A stretch of DNA of 64,000 bases, taken from the NCBI GenBank assembly GCA_028714875.1, contig JAQTLN010000008.1:62001-126000 (forward strand), read 5' to 3'. This document shows, piece by piece, positions 53,485-64,000 of the stretch. Position 1 is the stretch's first letter, and each line of letters begins with the position of its first letter. The DNA is from Gallionellaceae bacterium. Its GTDB lineage: Bacteria; Pseudomonadota; Gammaproteobacteria; Burkholderiales; Thiobacillaceae. Made by a program: the position numbers and the translations under genes. The notes below the pieces were generated by a model. The model searched no databases and was not told the origin of the DNA. It was given only the letters and a program-made list of their open reading frames with translations.

Positions 53485-53555
53485 CCCGTCGGCGCTTGTC
53501 GGGTTCCCCCATTCGGGGACGATGACGCGATAAAGCCGCTAACCCGACCTACGGA
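53483..53555. repeat. Palindromic repeat (family E) between convergent genes
   Basis: GTAACCCGTCGGCG near the left and CCGCTAACCCGACCTACGG at the right; the right arm is the inverse of the motif seen at 46447. It occupies the gap between the kinase and tldD ends. Confidence 0.7.
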
Positions 53556-53557
53556 TT

Positions 53558-55024
53558 TTACGAAGTACCCCCCACGGTCAAGCCATCCACCCGTAACGTT
53601 GGCTGTCCCACGCCGACCGGGACGCTCTGGCCTTCCTTGCCGCAGGTGCCGACGCCGGGGTCGAGTTTCATGTCGTTGCCGATCATGGAGACGCGAGTCA
53701 GTACGTCGGGGCCGTTGCCGATCAGGCTGGCGCCCTTCACCGGGCGGGTAATGCGGCCGTCTTCGATCAGATAGGCCTCGGCGGCCGAGAACACGAATTT
53801 GCCGCTGGTGATGTCGACCTGGCCACCGCCGAAGTTGGCGGCATAGAGACCTTTTTTCACCGAGGCGATGATTTCCGCCGGATCTTTGTCTCCCGCCAGC
53901 ATGTAGGTGTTGGTCATGCGCGGCATCGGCAGATGGGCGAAGGATTCGCGGCGGCCGTTGCCGGTGGGGGCCATACCCATCAGGCGGGCGTTCATGGCGT
54001 CCTGCATATAGCCCTTGAGGATGCCGTTTTCGATCAGCACGGTGCGTTGCGTCGGCGTGCCCTCGTCATCGACGTTGAGCGAGCCGCGACGGTCGGCCAG
54101 GGTGCCGTCATCCACCACGGTGACGCCGTCCGCCGCCACCCGCTCACCAATGCGGCCGGAAAACGCGGAAGAACCCTTGCGGTTGAAATCGCCTTCCAGG
54201 CCGTGGCCGATGGCCTCGTGCAGCAGAATGCCGGGCCAGCCGGCGCCGAGCACCACGGTCATGCTGCCTGCGGGAGCCGGGATGGCGTCCAGGTTGGTGA
54301 GCGCCTGGGCGACCGCCAACTGCGCGTATTCGAGCAACTGGTCATCGCTGAAGTGGGCGTAGTTGAAACGGCCGCCGCCGCCCGCCGAGCCCTGTTCGCG
54401 GCGCCCATCCTGTTCGACGATGACTTGCAGCGAGACCCGCACCAGGGGCCGCACGTCCGCCGCCAGACGGCCATCCAGGCGCGCCACCATCATTACTTCA
54501 TATTCGCCGGCGAGGCTGGCCATGACCTGGCTGACCCGGGGATCGAGTTCACGCGCGTATTTTTCCAGCCGGTGCAGCAGGGCAACCTTGTCCGCCTCGG
54601 TGAGCGAGGCGAGCGGGTCGATCGGCGCGTAGAGCGCGCGTCCATGCACCTGGCTCGCCACCGAGTTTGCCACTCGCGCGCTGGCTGACTGGCCGGCGGC
54701 GGCGATGGCGCGCACCGTGGTCGCGGCTTCCCGGATGGCTTTCAGGCTGATGTCGTCGGAATAGGCGAAGGCGGTGCGGTCCCCTGTCACGGCGCGCACG
54801 CCGACGCCCTGGTCGATATTGAAGCTGCCGGATTTGACCTGCCCTTCTTCCAGGCTCCAGGCCTCGGAACGGGAGTACTGAAAATACAGATCGGCATCAT
54901 CCACCTGATGCGCGCCGAGCAGGCCGAACACCTCGTCGAGTTGCTCCAGATCGAGCTCGTTGGGCAGCAACAGGGTGGATTCGGCGGTGGAGAAAAGATA
55001 GAGGTTGGGGTCGACGGCGTTCAT
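53558..55024 (-). CDS. tldD: Metalloprotease TldD
   Basis: A 488-residue TldD of the TldD/TldE peptidase pair. The ATG at 55024 ([20 protein letters not shown]) is the start; the longer frame runs into a repeat. The metal motif [13 protein letters not shown] (HExxxH) is intact, with [11 protein letters not shown] before it and [19 protein letters not shown] after. TldD-TldE degrade small peptides and process microcin-type precursors. tldE is not in the window. It follows the nitrilase gene on the same strand, the usual nit-tldD order. Confidence 0.96.
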   Translation of the reverse strand: MNAVDPNLYLFSTAESTLLLPNELDLEQLDEVFGLLGAHQVDDADLYFQYSRSEAWSLEEGQVKSGSFNIDQGVGVRAVTGDRTAFAYSDDISLKAIREAATTVRAIAAAGQSASARVANSVASQVHGRALYAPIDPLASLTEADKVALLHRLEKYARELDPRVSQVMASLAGEYEVMMVARLDGRLAADVRPLVRVSLQVIVEQDGRREQGSAGGGGRFNYAHFSDDQLLEYAQLAVAQALTNLDAIPAPAGSMTVVLGAGWPGILLHEAIGHGLEGDFNRKGSSAFSGRIGERVAADGVTVVDDGTLADRRGSLNVDDEGTPTQRTVLIENGILKGYMQDAMNARLMGMAPTGNGRRESFAHLPMPRMTNTYMLAGDKDPAEIIASVKKGLYAANFGGGQVDITSGKFVFSAAEAYLIEDGRITRPVKGASLIGNGPDVLTRVSMIGNDMKLDPGVGTCGKEGQSVPVGVGQPTLRVDGLTVGGTS

Positions 55025-55033
55025 GGGGTTCTC

Positions 55034-55092
55034 GTAGCGCCGACAGGGTTGCCGGCTTGGGTGGGCGGCCGGCCAGTGGGCCGGCGCTATCC
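55034..55092. repeat. Degenerate family C repeat before tldD
   Basis: CGTAGCGCCGACAGGGTTGC at the left and GGCCGGCGCTAT at the right keep the outer arms of the family with a diverged centre. It lies between the nitrilase stop and the tldD start. Confidence 0.6.
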
Positions 55093-55098
55093 GCGTGC

Positions 55099-56013
55099 TC
55101 AGGGTTTGATCAGATCCACTTTGATGCCTTTCCTGCACTCCAGCGTGCGGTGCTTGAGGGCGGGCAGGCTGGTGCGCAGACCGGCCTGGTAGGTGGGGTT
55201 GAGGCCGGCGATGACCACGCCGGAGCCGCGCGGCAGGCGGTCGAGAACGTTGCCCCAGGGATCGACGATCATGCTGTCGCCGTGGGTCTCGCGGCCGGAG
55301 ATATGGTAGCCGCCCTGCGCCGGCGCGATCACGTAGGCCAGGTTCTCGATGGCGCGGGCGCGGATCAGGGTTTCGAAGTGCGCCTTGCCGGTGGTGGCGG
55401 TGAAGGCGGCGGGCACCACGATCATGTCCACGTCGCCCATCGCCCGGTACAACTCGGGGAAGCGCAGGTCGTAGCAGATCGACAGGCCGAGGCGGCCGAA
55501 CGGGGTTTCCACCACCACCACGCGGTCGCCCGGCTCGATGGTGCTTTCCTCGCGATAGTGCTCGTTGCCGAGGTCGAGGCCGAACAGGTGGATCTTGTCG
55601 TAGCGCGCCGCCAACTTGCCCTTGTCGTCGTAGACCAGGCAGGCGTTGCGCACCTTGTCGGGGTTGTCGCAGGCCATCGGAATCGAGCCGCCGACCAGCC
55701 AGATGCCGTGCTTCTTGGCCTGGGCGGCGAGGAAGCGTTGCATCGGCCCCTTGCCCGGCTGTTCCCGCACCTTGATCTTGTCGGTGTCGTTGAGGCCCAT
55801 GATGGAGAAGTTTTCCGGCAGCGCCACCAGCTTGGCGCCGGCGTTCGCCGCCATGCCGATGAGTCGCTCGGCTTCCGCCAGGTTGGCCGCCACATTGGGG
55901 CCGGAGGCCATCTGGATGGCCGCCACCCGAGTGATGCCGGTAGTTTCCTTGGCGGGTTTCGGGGCGGCGCGGGATTTGGTCTTGGCGAAGCTGGAGGGTT
56001 TGACGCGGGTCAC
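55099..56013 (-). CDS. Nitrilase-superfamily amidohydrolase (Nit1/NIT2-like)
   Basis: A 304-residue enzyme. GTG at 56013 is preferred because AAGGA lies 7 bases upstream; the frame reaching 56160 has no support. The Glu-Lys-Cys triad is visible in [19 protein letters not shown] and [16 protein letters not shown]. This active-site wording matches deaminated-glutathione amidases (Nit1), which repair a glutathione by-product, and omega-amidases. An N-terminal basic stretch of about 28 residues precedes the domain. It is upstream of tldD, a frequent arrangement. Confidence 0.92.
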   Translation of the reverse strand: MTRVKPSSFAKTKSRAAPKPAKETTGITRVAAIQMASGPNVAANLAEAERLIGMAANAGAKLVALPENFSIMGLNDTDKIKVREQPGKGPMQRFLAAQAKKHGIWLVGGSIPMACDNPDKVRNACLVYDDKGKLAARYDKIHLFGLDLGNEHYREESTIEPGDRVVVVETPFGRLGLSICYDLRFPELYRAMGDVDMIVVPAAFTATTGKAHFETLIRARAIENLAYVIAPAQGGYHISGRETHGDSMIVDPWGNVLDRLPRGSGVVIAGLNPTYQAGLRTSLPALKHRTLECRKGIKVDLIKP

Positions 56014-56126
56014 GAGGGCATCCTTGCTGCGTGAGGGAAGGGCAAGCGTGGCTTGAGGGTACACAAGGATTTCGCCGCGCCGCAATAGCAAATCGCCCAA
56101 ACGGACGCTATAGCCGGCTAACCGGC

Positions 56127-58325
<2,199 letters not shown>

Positions 58326-58382
58326 CGTAGCGTGCGCCGCGCGCACGAAAAGCACTCATTCGTGCGCGCGGCGCACGCTACG
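58326..58382. repeat. Perfect palindrome (family H) abutting the priA start
   Basis: The 24 bp left arm starts CGTAGCGTGCGCCGCGCGCA and its exact complement ends at 58382, with a 9-base loop. It touches the priA ATG with no space for a Shine-Dalgarno. Confidence 0.92.
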
Positions 58383-58458
58383 TGGCAGATCGTCCGATCA
58401 ATATTCATGTTGCAGAGCCGCATTTGTGCCGGTCAATTAACGCTCGAAGTTAAAGTGG

Positions 58459-58706
58459 TTTGTCACAACAAAAGGCGAAGCCGATGCCATTCAAGGAGGT
58501 TTTCGAGTTGTCCACCGAACCTGTGGATAACCATGTGGACAAGCTGTCACCAAACCGTCAAAAACACTTGTAGAACGGGTGCTTATGCCATTGGCCTGTT
58601 TTTTATGCACAAAACAAATTATTGAAAATCAATGAGTTACGTTAGGCGACGGGATATATCCAAAGGCAGGTGCGGGAAGTTAAGTCAAGCGCATTAATGT
58701 GCATAA
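58459..58706. other. DnaA-box cluster with IHF site in the priA-dacB gap
   Basis: The 388 bp gap has no gene and, beyond the palindrome, is AT-richer than its surroundings. Perfect DnaA boxes are TGTGGATAA (58522-58530), TTATGCACA (58603-58611) and TGTGCATAA (58698-58706). One-mismatch boxes are TTTGTCACA (58459-58467) and TGTGGACAA (58534-58542). AATCAATGAGTTA (58627-58639) fully matches the IHF consensus WATCAANNNNTTR. This layout resembles DnaA-titrating or -reactivating loci (datA, DARS) or a secondary origin. No DnaA gene is near. Function is inferred. Confidence 0.65.
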
Positions 58707-58713
58707 GTGCTTG

Positions 58714-60312
58714 CTAATTTAATGTTTTTCCGACGCTCTCCCGCGCGCTTGAAGCCGTTTCACCCACCCGGTAGCCCAAAGTGTCGGTGGCCCATTCCAC
58801 CAGTGCGTCCTGCGCGCGGCCGGCGGCGCCGGCGTTGCGATGGTTGATCAGGAACACGACGACGCGGCGATGCCCATTCGGGGTGCGTGCGTAGCCGGCC
58901 AGGTTACGCACGCCATTGAGGCTGCCGCTCTTCAGCCAGGCCTGGCCTTGAGCCGCGGAATCGTTGAGGCGATTTTTTTGCGTGCCTTCCAGCCCCACCG
59001 CCGGCAGGGAGGCCGCGAACTCGAACCAGGCCGGTTGCAGGGTGGCCCAGCGCAGCAATTTGGCCAGCGAGGCCGCCGAGATGCGCTCGATGCGGGAAAG
59101 GCCGGCGCCGTTTTCCAGCACCAGCTTGCTGCATTCGAGGTCGCGCTCCGCCAGCCAGGCGCGTAGCGCGCGCGTGCCCTTGTCCCAGGTGGCGGGCGCG
59201 CCGAATCGGGCGGCGCCGAGATTGAGCAGCAGCATCTTGGCCATGACGTTGTTGCTGAACTTGTTGGTGTCGCGCACCAGTTGCGCGACCGGCTGCGAAT
59301 CGAATTCCAGCAACGGCCGCGCCGTGGCCGGTGTCTGGCCGCTCACCACGCCGCCACTGAGTTGGCCACCCAGCTCGTTCCAGAGGCGGCTGAACCAGGC
59401 CGCCGTGGTGGCGTCCGGCGGCAGCAGGTTGAGGCTGATGCTCTGATCGCCGCAAGCGGTGGGATAACGGCCGGCCAACAGCACCTCCGGTCCGGAAAAT
59501 GCGCCCGAGTCGCAATCCGCGTCGGAGGCACACCGCCGATGCGCTCCTGTAGCGCCGGCATCCTTGCCGGCGTCTTTTACCCCCGCCGGCAAGGATGCCG
59601 TCGCTACCAGTTCGCGCAGGCCATCACAGGCGCCGTCGCCAGGCGTCAACTGGTTGACGAGCGTGGGGGCGTCGAGCGGCGGGTCGAAGCGCGTGCCGAC
59701 CTTGGCGCCGTCACTCGCCAGTCGCAAGGACACGGTATTGAAGTTGACCAGCAGGGCGGCGGGCGGGGCGTTGTAGGGCCGCAGCGGCGCCTGGTCGAAG
59801 GCGGCTGGGTCGATCGGGTCGAGGCGGTAGTAATCACCGTCGAGCAGCACCCCGCCGCGTATCTCGCGCACCCCGCGCGCGCGGATTTCCCTGAGCAACA
59901 GCCAGAAGCGTTCGACAGTCAGAGACGGGTCGCCGCCACCCTGCAAGACCAGGCGGCCGTCGAGGATGCCGTCCTTGAGCGTGCCATCCAGAAAGACGCG
60001 GGTTTTGAAGGTGTGAGCGGGGCCGAAACTGTCGAGCGTGGCCAGGGTGGTGACCAGTTTCATCACCGAGGCGGGATTCAGCGAACGCGCGCCGCCATGC
60101 ATCAGTATGGGTTCGGGGGAATCGAGGTCGTGGACCACGATGGCCACGTTGCTGTCGGGAATGCCGGCCTGTTTCAGCGCCAGGGCGACGGAGGGCGGCA
60201 GGGCGGCATGGGCGTCGGCCGCCAGGAAAAAGAGAATCGCGGCGGCAAACCGTAGGCTGGGCAAAGCGAAGCGTGCCCAACCTACACTCGCATCAACGCT
60301 CCACAAGGTCAT
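58714..60312 (-). CDS. dacB: D-alanyl-D-alanine carboxypeptidase/endopeptidase (PBP4)
   Basis: A 532-residue penicillin-binding protein 4 with a signal peptide ending in DAHA. Motifs: SVMK (NPASVMKLV), SNN (KFSNNVMAK) and KSG (LKSGSLNGV; usually KTG). It cleaves peptidoglycan cross-links or terminal D-Ala in the periplasm. Two repeats shape it: a family D copy at 60251-60287 encodes residues about 9-21, the n-region of the signal ([12 protein letters not shown]), and a family C copy at 59546-59610 inserts about 22 residues (Lys/Asp/Ala-rich) in the domain between the SVMK and SNN motifs. The ATG lies inside the end of the epimerase gene. Confidence 0.94.
   Translation of the reverse strand: MTLWSVDASVGWARFALPSLRFAAAILFFLAADAHAALPPSVALALKQAGIPDSNVAIVVHDLDSPEPILMHGGARSLNPASVMKLVTTLATLDSFGPAHTFKTRVFLDGTLKDGILDGRLVLQGGGDPSLTVERFWLLLREIRARGVREIRGGVLLDGDYYRLDPIDPAAFDQAPLRPYNAPPAALLVNFNTVSLRLASDGAKVGTRFDPPLDAPTLVNQLTPGDGACDGLRELVATASLPAGVKDAGKDAGATGAHRRCASDADCDSGAFSGPEVLLAGRYPTACGDQSISLNLLPPDATTAAWFSRLWNELGGQLSGGVVSGQTPATARPLLEFDSQPVAQLVRDTNKFSNNVMAKMLLLNLGAARFGAPATWDKGTRALRAWLAERDLECSKLVLENGAGLSRIERISAASLAKLLRWATLQPAWFEFAASLPAVGLEGTQKNRLNDSAAQGQAWLKSGSLNGVRNLAGYARTPNGHRRVVVFLINHRNAGAAGRAQDALVEWATDTLGYRVGETASSARESVGKTLN
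59546..59610. repeat. Family C repeat inside dacB
   Basis: CTGTAGCGCCGGCATCCTTG and CAAGGATGCCGTCGCTACCAG are inverse arms. The element is in frame within dacB and has the same outer sequence as the intergenic copies. Confidence 0.88.
60251..60287. repeat. Family D repeat at the dacB 5' end
   Basis: CGTAGGCTGGGCA, AAGCGAAGCG, TGCCCAACCTAC form an inverted repeat that is translated as part of the DacB signal peptide. Confidence 0.85.
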
Positions 60313-61327
60313 TCACATACCAGTCCATCGCCTCCAGCAATCCTTCCTTGATGCGATGGCTGGGTTCATAGCCGAGCAGGGTCTTCGCCTTGGTGATGTC
60401 GGCGAGTGAATGGCGCACGTCGCCGGCGCGGAACTCGCGATAGCTGGGTTTGAAGTCTTTCAGGTGCGGGAAGCGCGGCTCCAGGGTGGAGCGGATGGCC
60501 TCGAACAAGTCGTTCAGCGTGGTGCGATCGCCCACCGCGACGTTGTAGACCTGATTCGCCGCGTCCGGATGCTCTGCGGTGGCGGCCAGCAGGTTGGCCT
60601 GCACGGTGTTGGCGATGTAGCAGAAGTCGCGGCTGGTCTCGCCGTCGCCGTTGATGAATACCGGCTCGTTGTTGACCATCGCCGCCGTCCATTTCGGCAC
60701 CACGGCGGCATAGGCGCCCTCCGGGTCCTGGTGGGCGCCGAAGATGTTGAAGTAGCGCAGGCCTATTGCTTTGAAGCCATAGGCGCGGGCGAACACCTCG
60801 GCGTATTGCTCGTTGACCAGCTTGGTCACCGCATAGGGCGACAAGGGCTTGCCGATCACGTCCTCGACCTTGGGCAGGCCGGGATGGTCACCGTAGGTGG
60901 AACTGGACGCCGCATAGACGAAACGCGCCACACCGGCGTCGCGCGCCGCCACCAGCATGTTGAGGAAGCCGTCGATGTTGGCGCCGTTGGTGGTGATGGG
61001 GTCTTCCAGCGAACGCGGCACCGAACCGAGGGCGGCTTGATGCAGCACGTAATCGACCCCCTTGCAGGCTTCGTGGCAATCCATCTGGACGCGAATATCG
61101 CCCTCGTTGAACTTGAAGCGCGCCCACTGTTCCGGGGTCACCGCATCAAAAATCTGCTTCAGGTTATGGCGATGCCCGGTGGCGAAGTTGTCCAGGCCGA
61201 CCACGTTCTGGTCGAGCTTGAGCAGCGTTTCCAGCAGGTTGCAGCCGATGAAGCCGGCGACGCCGGTGATCAACCAGGTTTTCGGGGCGGCGGGCAGGTT
61301 GGCGCGGAGTTGTTCGTAGACGGTCAT
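60293..61327 (-). CDS. wbpP: UDP-N-acetylglucosamine 4-epimerase (WbpP/TviC-like)
   Basis: A 344-residue SDR epimerase. The N-terminus [20 protein letters not shown] with [12 protein letters not shown], then [27 protein letters not shown] and catalytic [17 protein letters not shown] is characteristic of the WbpP/TviC type, which interconverts UDP-GlcNAc and UDP-GalNAc or their uronic acids. The dehydrogenase at 62120 is the matching WbpO/TviB. Its start overlaps the hepT stop by 4 bp, so the toxin-antitoxin pair is embedded in this operon. Confidence 0.94.
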   Translation of the reverse strand: MTVYEQLRANLPAAPKTWLITGVAGFIGCNLLETLLKLDQNVVGLDNFATGHRHNLKQIFDAVTPEQWARFKFNEGDIRVQMDCHEACKGVDYVLHQAALGSVPRSLEDPITTNGANIDGFLNMLVAARDAGVARFVYAASSSTYGDHPGLPKVEDVIGKPLSPYAVTKLVNEQYAEVFARAYGFKAIGLRYFNIFGAHQDPEGAYAAVVPKWTAAMVNNEPVFINGDGETSRDFCYIANTVQANLLAATAEHPDAANQVYNVAVGDRTTLNDLFEAIRSTLEPRFPHLKDFKPSYREFRAGDVRHSLADITKAKTLLGYEPSHRIKEGLLEAMDWYVNDLVER

Positions 61328-61740
61328 AACGAGTCAAGTTTCATGATGGCTGCCGCGAATGCCCGGAAATCATCAAGGCTATGGCGACAGATGCCATGCA
61401 CGATATGCCAGTTGATGGCACCGTAATCGTGAACGGCAAGATTTCGGAATCCCACGGCTTTCTTGAGTTGGCGAGCCAGATCGTGTGGGATGAGGTCCGC
61501 TTCGGCGAGGGCGTCGAACGCTTGTCCCATCGTATCGGGTGCGGGGATTTCTCGGCTGGCGATCAGGTGGGTGGCGAGATCAACGGCAAGTTGCACGGCA
61601 CGGGTGAGATTCAGCGACACGATGTCCTGGGCATCGAGGTCAGTCGCGAGCGTCTCGGCGTCTACGGGGCACTTGAGGGCAATCCGCCGCAGGCAACGAC
61701 GCAAGGATTCGAGCTTTTCCTCGATCAGGCGCCGATCCAC
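61324..61740 (-). CDS. hepT: HepT-like HEPN ribonuclease toxin
   Basis: A 138-residue HEPN protein starting with GTG at 61740 within the end of mntA. The RX4HXY motif is RNLAVHDY: Arg and His form the RNase site and the Tyr is the residue that the MntA antitoxin AMPylates. [20 protein letters not shown] and [20 protein letters not shown] are the first helices typical of DUF86. It likely degrades tRNA or mRNA when unmodified. Confidence 0.92.
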   Translation of the reverse strand: MDRRLIEEKLESLRRCLRRIALKCPVDAETLATDLDAQDIVSLNLTRAVQLAVDLATHLIASREIPAPDTMGQAFDALAEADLIPHDLARQLKKAVGFRNLAVHDYGAINWHIVHGICRHSLDDFRAFAAAIMKLDSL

Positions 61741-62114
61741 GCGCGCCTCCTTGCCGCCAGAATGCGGCTGCGATAGGGCGCGAAGTCGGCCATGTCGAAC
61801 AAATGTTTGCTCAGGAGCCGGGCGTATTGCGCATCGCTGCCGAGTAGGCGGCGGCCGTGCCGGAGAATTTGCCCCAGCAACGGCTCGCCCACCGTGGCAA
61901 GATCAATCAGGTCGACGGGCCTGCCCAGTGCTTCCGCGAGATCCGCAATCAGCACCGTGCTTTCCAGGGAGCCAAGCGGCGTCGCCGCCGCCACTGCCAG
62001 GTCCAGATCGCTTTCCGGCCGGGCCGTGTCGGTGGCCAGGGAACCGAACAGGATGGCTTGATGAATGCGCGGATGGCGAGCCAACGTCGCGATAATCAAG
62101 TCGACCGTAAGCAT
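61725..62114 (-). CDS. mntA: MntA-like minimal nucleotidyltransferase antitoxin
   Basis: A 129-residue protein with the GSX10DXD motif of minimal nucleotidyltransferases: LFGSLATDTARPESDLDLAV. The third acidic residue is probably in RPVDLIDLA. In characterised pairs the enzyme transfers AMP to a Tyr of HepT and disarms it. It begins 6 bp after the dehydrogenase stop and overlaps hepT by 16 bp. Confidence 0.93.
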   Translation of the reverse strand: MLTVDLIIATLARHPRIHQAILFGSLATDTARPESDLDLAVAAATPLGSLESTVLIADLAEALGRPVDLIDLATVGEPLLGQILRHGRRLLGSDAQYARLLSKHLFDMADFAPYRSRILAARRRAWIGA

Positions 62115-62119
62115 CGGCC

Positions 62120-63403
62120 TTACAGCCTCCAGAGCTTGAACCCGGCCGCTTTCACCGCTTCCTGGTCATAAGCGGATTTCACATCGGTGAAGACGCCGCC
62201 TTTCTTCAGTTTGGCGGTGATCTCGGCCAGGCTCATGGCCAGGTATTCCTGGTGCGAGACGGCGGCGACGATGGCTTCGGCGTCGTTCGGCAGCTTGTCC
62301 CAGGGGGTCAGGCTGATGCCGTATTCGTGTTCGGCCTCGGACGATTCAGCAATGGGGTCGTGCACCGACACGTCACAGCCAAAGGATTGCAGTTCCTTGA
62401 CCAGATCGGCGACCTTGGAATTGCGCAGGTCGGGGCAGTTTTCCTTGAAGGTGAGGCCGAGGACGATGACCTTGGCGCCTTTCACCGCGCAGCCGTTGTT
62501 GATCATGCCCTTGACGGTCTGCTGCGCCACATAGGCGGCCATGCCGTCGTTGATGCGACGGCCGGCGAGGATGACTTGCGGGTGGTAGCCCAGCATGTCG
62601 GCCTTGTGGGTGAGGTAATAGGGGTCGACGCCGATGCAGTGGCCGCCGACCAAGCCGGGACGGAAGGGCAGGAAGTTCCACTTGGTGCCGGCGGCTTGCA
62701 GCACTTCCAGGGTGTCGATGCCGAGACGGTCGAAAATCAGGGCGAGTTCGTTCATCAGGGCGATATTGAGGTCGCGCTGGGTGTTTTCGATGACCTTGGC
62801 GGCTTCAGCCACTTTGATGGAGCTGGCGCGGTGGACGCCGGCGGTGATGACCGAGGCGTACAACTCGGCGACGGCTTCCGAGGTGGGGCCGTCGTCACCG
62901 GAGACGACTTTCACGATCTTGGTGATGGTGCGTTCCTTGTCGCCGGGGTTGACCCGCTCGGGCGAGTAGCCGACGTGGAAGTCTTCCTTCCACTTCATGC
63001 CGGAATGCTTTTCCAGGAGGGGAATGCACACTTCCTCGGTGGCGCCGGGGTAGACGGTGGATTCATAGACCACCGTGGCGCCCTTCTTCATGTGCTTGCC
63101 AACCGTGGTGGAGGAGCCGACCAGGGGCGAGAAATCGGGGATGTGGGCCGCGTCGACCGGGGTGGGCACGGCGATGATGATGAAGTCGGCGCGACTGATC
63201 GTGGCGGGGTCGGTGCTGACCGAGAGGCGGGTCGCCGCTTTCAGGTCCGCCGTGCTGACTTCGCCGGTGGGATCGCAGTAGTTCTTGTAATGCGTGATCT
63301 TGGCTTCCGAGAGATCAAAGCCGATGGTTTCGAATTTCTTGCCGAATTCAACCGCAAGGGGCAGGCCGACATAGCCCAGGCCAACTACCGCGACGATGCT
63401 CAT
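62120..63403 (-). CDS. wbpO: UDP-N-acetyl-hexosamine 6-dehydrogenase (WbpO/TviB-like)
   Basis: A 427-residue UDP-glucose/GlcNAc dehydrogenase-superfamily enzyme. NAD-binding VAVVGLGYVGLPLAVEFGKK is at the N-terminus; VYESTVYPGATEE and GYSPERVNPGD are typical of the TviB/WbpO group. The catalytic Cys is in GLVGGHCIGVDPYYLTHKA, and the C-terminal domain has LGLTFKENCPDLRNSK. It oxidises UDP-GlcNAc or UDP-GalNAc to the uronic acid, for Vi-like or other acidic polysaccharide. Together with WbpP it would make UDP-GalNAcA. Confidence 0.95.
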   Translation of the reverse strand: MSIVAVVGLGYVGLPLAVEFGKKFETIGFDLSEAKITHYKNYCDPTGEVSTADLKAATRLSVSTDPATISRADFIIIAVPTPVDAAHIPDFSPLVGSSTTVGKHMKKGATVVYESTVYPGATEEVCIPLLEKHSGMKWKEDFHVGYSPERVNPGDKERTITKIVKVVSGDDGPTSEAVAELYASVITAGVHRASSIKVAEAAKVIENTQRDLNIALMNELALIFDRLGIDTLEVLQAAGTKWNFLPFRPGLVGGHCIGVDPYYLTHKADMLGYHPQVILAGRRINDGMAAYVAQQTVKGMINNGCAVKGAKVIVLGLTFKENCPDLRNSKVADLVKELQSFGCDVSVHDPIAESSEAEHEYGISLTPWDKLPNDAEAIVAAVSHQEYLAMSLAEITAKLKKGGVFTDVKSAYDQEAVKAAGFKLWRL

Positions 63404-63488
63404 GACGACTCCTGAGAAATTAACCCGCGCATTCTAACGGGCATGGCGGAACGGCCACCACGCAAGATGAGAGTATCAGGCCATGCCC

Positions 63489-63593
63489 GTCCCTCACCCC
63501 CAACCCCTCCAGCCTAGCCTCCGGCAACTGCCGCTCGATGTTCCCCTCCCCCCCATGGGGGAGGGGCTAGGGGTGAGGGAGGGAGAGGGGAGC
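63489..63593. repeat. Inverted pair of family B repeats
   Basis: CCCTCACCCCCAACCCCTCC and, inverted, CCCCATGGGGGAGGGG...GGGGTGAGGGAGG flank an about 35-base spacer. It is the intergenic counterpart of the in-gene copies at 6323, 27368 and 41306. It lies between wbpO and the protease gene. Confidence 0.82.
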
Positions 63594-63668
63594 GTCGAGA
63601 GCCGCTCCGCGGCTTTCGCGTTAATGGCGATTGTGCGTGGCATCATGCCGACATGGAGGACACCCCCG

Positions 63669-64000
63669 ATGATTCATTCGAATATTCCGCGCCTGCTCGC
63701 GGTGCTTTGTCTTTTTCTCGCCGCCGTTGCCCAGGCCGGCATCGTCGAGTTGTTGCCGCGTATCAAGCCGGCCATCGTCGGCGTGGGGAGCCAACACCCC
63801 TTGCGCAGCCCGCGTACCCGTATGAGCGGCACGGGGTTCGTGGTGGCGGATGGCCACTATGTGGTGACCAACGCGCATGTGCCGCCCACGCTGCTGGAAA
63901 CGGAGAAGGGCGAGACCCTGGCCGTGCTGCTGCATACCCCCGGCGGCATGGAAGCGCGCCGCGCCGAAAAGGTGCGGAGCGATCTGGAGCATGATCTGGT
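63669..64000 (+). CDS. Secreted trypsin-like (Do-like) serine protease, 3' partial
   Basis: An ATG at 63669 with GGAGG 9-13 bases upstream opens a frame that runs past the window end; 110 codons are visible. Residues 1-23 form a signal peptide (LLAVLCLFLAAVAQA). GTGFVVADGHYVVTNAHV carries the catalytic His of the trypsin-like/DegP fold, and LEHDL near the end is probably the Asp region. Any PDZ domain would be beyond the window. It probably acts in the periplasm on misfolded or specific proteins. Confidence 0.85.
   Translation, partial: MIHSNIPRLLAVLCLFLAAVAQAGIVELLPRIKPAIVGVGSQHPLRSPRTRMSGTGFVVADGHYVVTNAHVPPTLLETEKGETLAVLLHTPGGMEARRAEKVRSDLEHDL

Noticed and set aside
58459-58706. Main chromosomal origin
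   Set aside because: No dnaA, dnaN, rpmH or gidA-type neighbours; DnaA boxes alone do not make oriC. Kept as a DnaA-binding locus.
63653-63994. A plus-strand open frame from 63653 with Arg/Ala-rich translation
   Set aside because: The frame starting at 63669 has a ribosome-binding site, a signal peptide and protease motifs; the other is its shadow.

Overview
The window looks like a chromosomal segment of a GC-rich betaproteobacterium, possibly an autotroph of the Thiobacillus/Nitrosomonadales kind. This is inferred from gene families and order: the non-enterobacterial GshA followed by GshB, a pyrR-pyrB-pyrC' run, a class II ribonucleotide reductase, a PEP-CTERM protein, and glycolate oxidase genes. 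No rRNA, tRNA, CRISPR array or complete insertion sequence was found.

Region 1 (1-16.8 kb) is an exopolysaccharide locus. It holds an asparagine-synthase-like amidotransferase (5' end cut by the window), five glycosyltransferases (four GT2, one GT4-like), two polysaccharide deacetylase-like proteins, the GDP-L-fucose pathway (gmd, fcl), a NodZ/FUT8-like putative fucosyltransferase, an acyltransferase, a sulfotransferase, a membrane sulfatase-fold enzyme and a secreted TPR protein. A PEP-CTERM SGNH hydrolase lies just downstream. A UDP-GlcNAc dehydrogenase/epimerase pair near 60-63 kb probably feeds a related polymer.

Region 2 (16.8-25.3 kb) has exonuclease III, an adenosylcobalamin-dependent ribonucleotide reductase with a tandem NrdR-box promoter, a PAS-GGDEF-EAL-CZB protein, rpmB-rpmG and radC.

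Region 3 (25.3-33.8 kb) is a co-directional set: a divergent transketolase/phosphoketolase-like enzyme, a four-carbon acid-sugar kinase and glcD-glcE-glcF, with an IclR regulator divergent from it. It looks like a glycolate/C4-acid salvage module and is the best candidate here for undescribed metabolism.

Region 4 (33.9-48 kb) has a chemoreceptor with a c-type heme motif, gshA and gshB separated by a TacA-TacT-type toxin-antitoxin pair, apbE, a DinB protein, a TlpA-like thioredoxin, an rRNA methyltransferase, yqgE-ruvX-pyrR-pyrB-pyrC' (the last lacking its metal-binding histidines), and uppP.

Region 5 (48-64 kb) has a DUF815 ATPase, argJ, a FIST protein with a hybrid histidine kinase, tldD, a nitrilase, priA, a non-coding stretch with DnaA boxes and an IHF site, dacB, the wbpP-hepT-mntA-wbpO overlap cluster, and the start of a secreted trypsin-like protease.

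The most striking genome-scale feature is a crowd of short palindromic repeats of several families. They lie between genes and also, in frame, inside conserved proteins (Gmd, GlcF, GlcE twice, GshB, the rRNA methyltransferase, DacB twice). Some supply stop codons, a signal-peptide n-region or the edge of a start codon.
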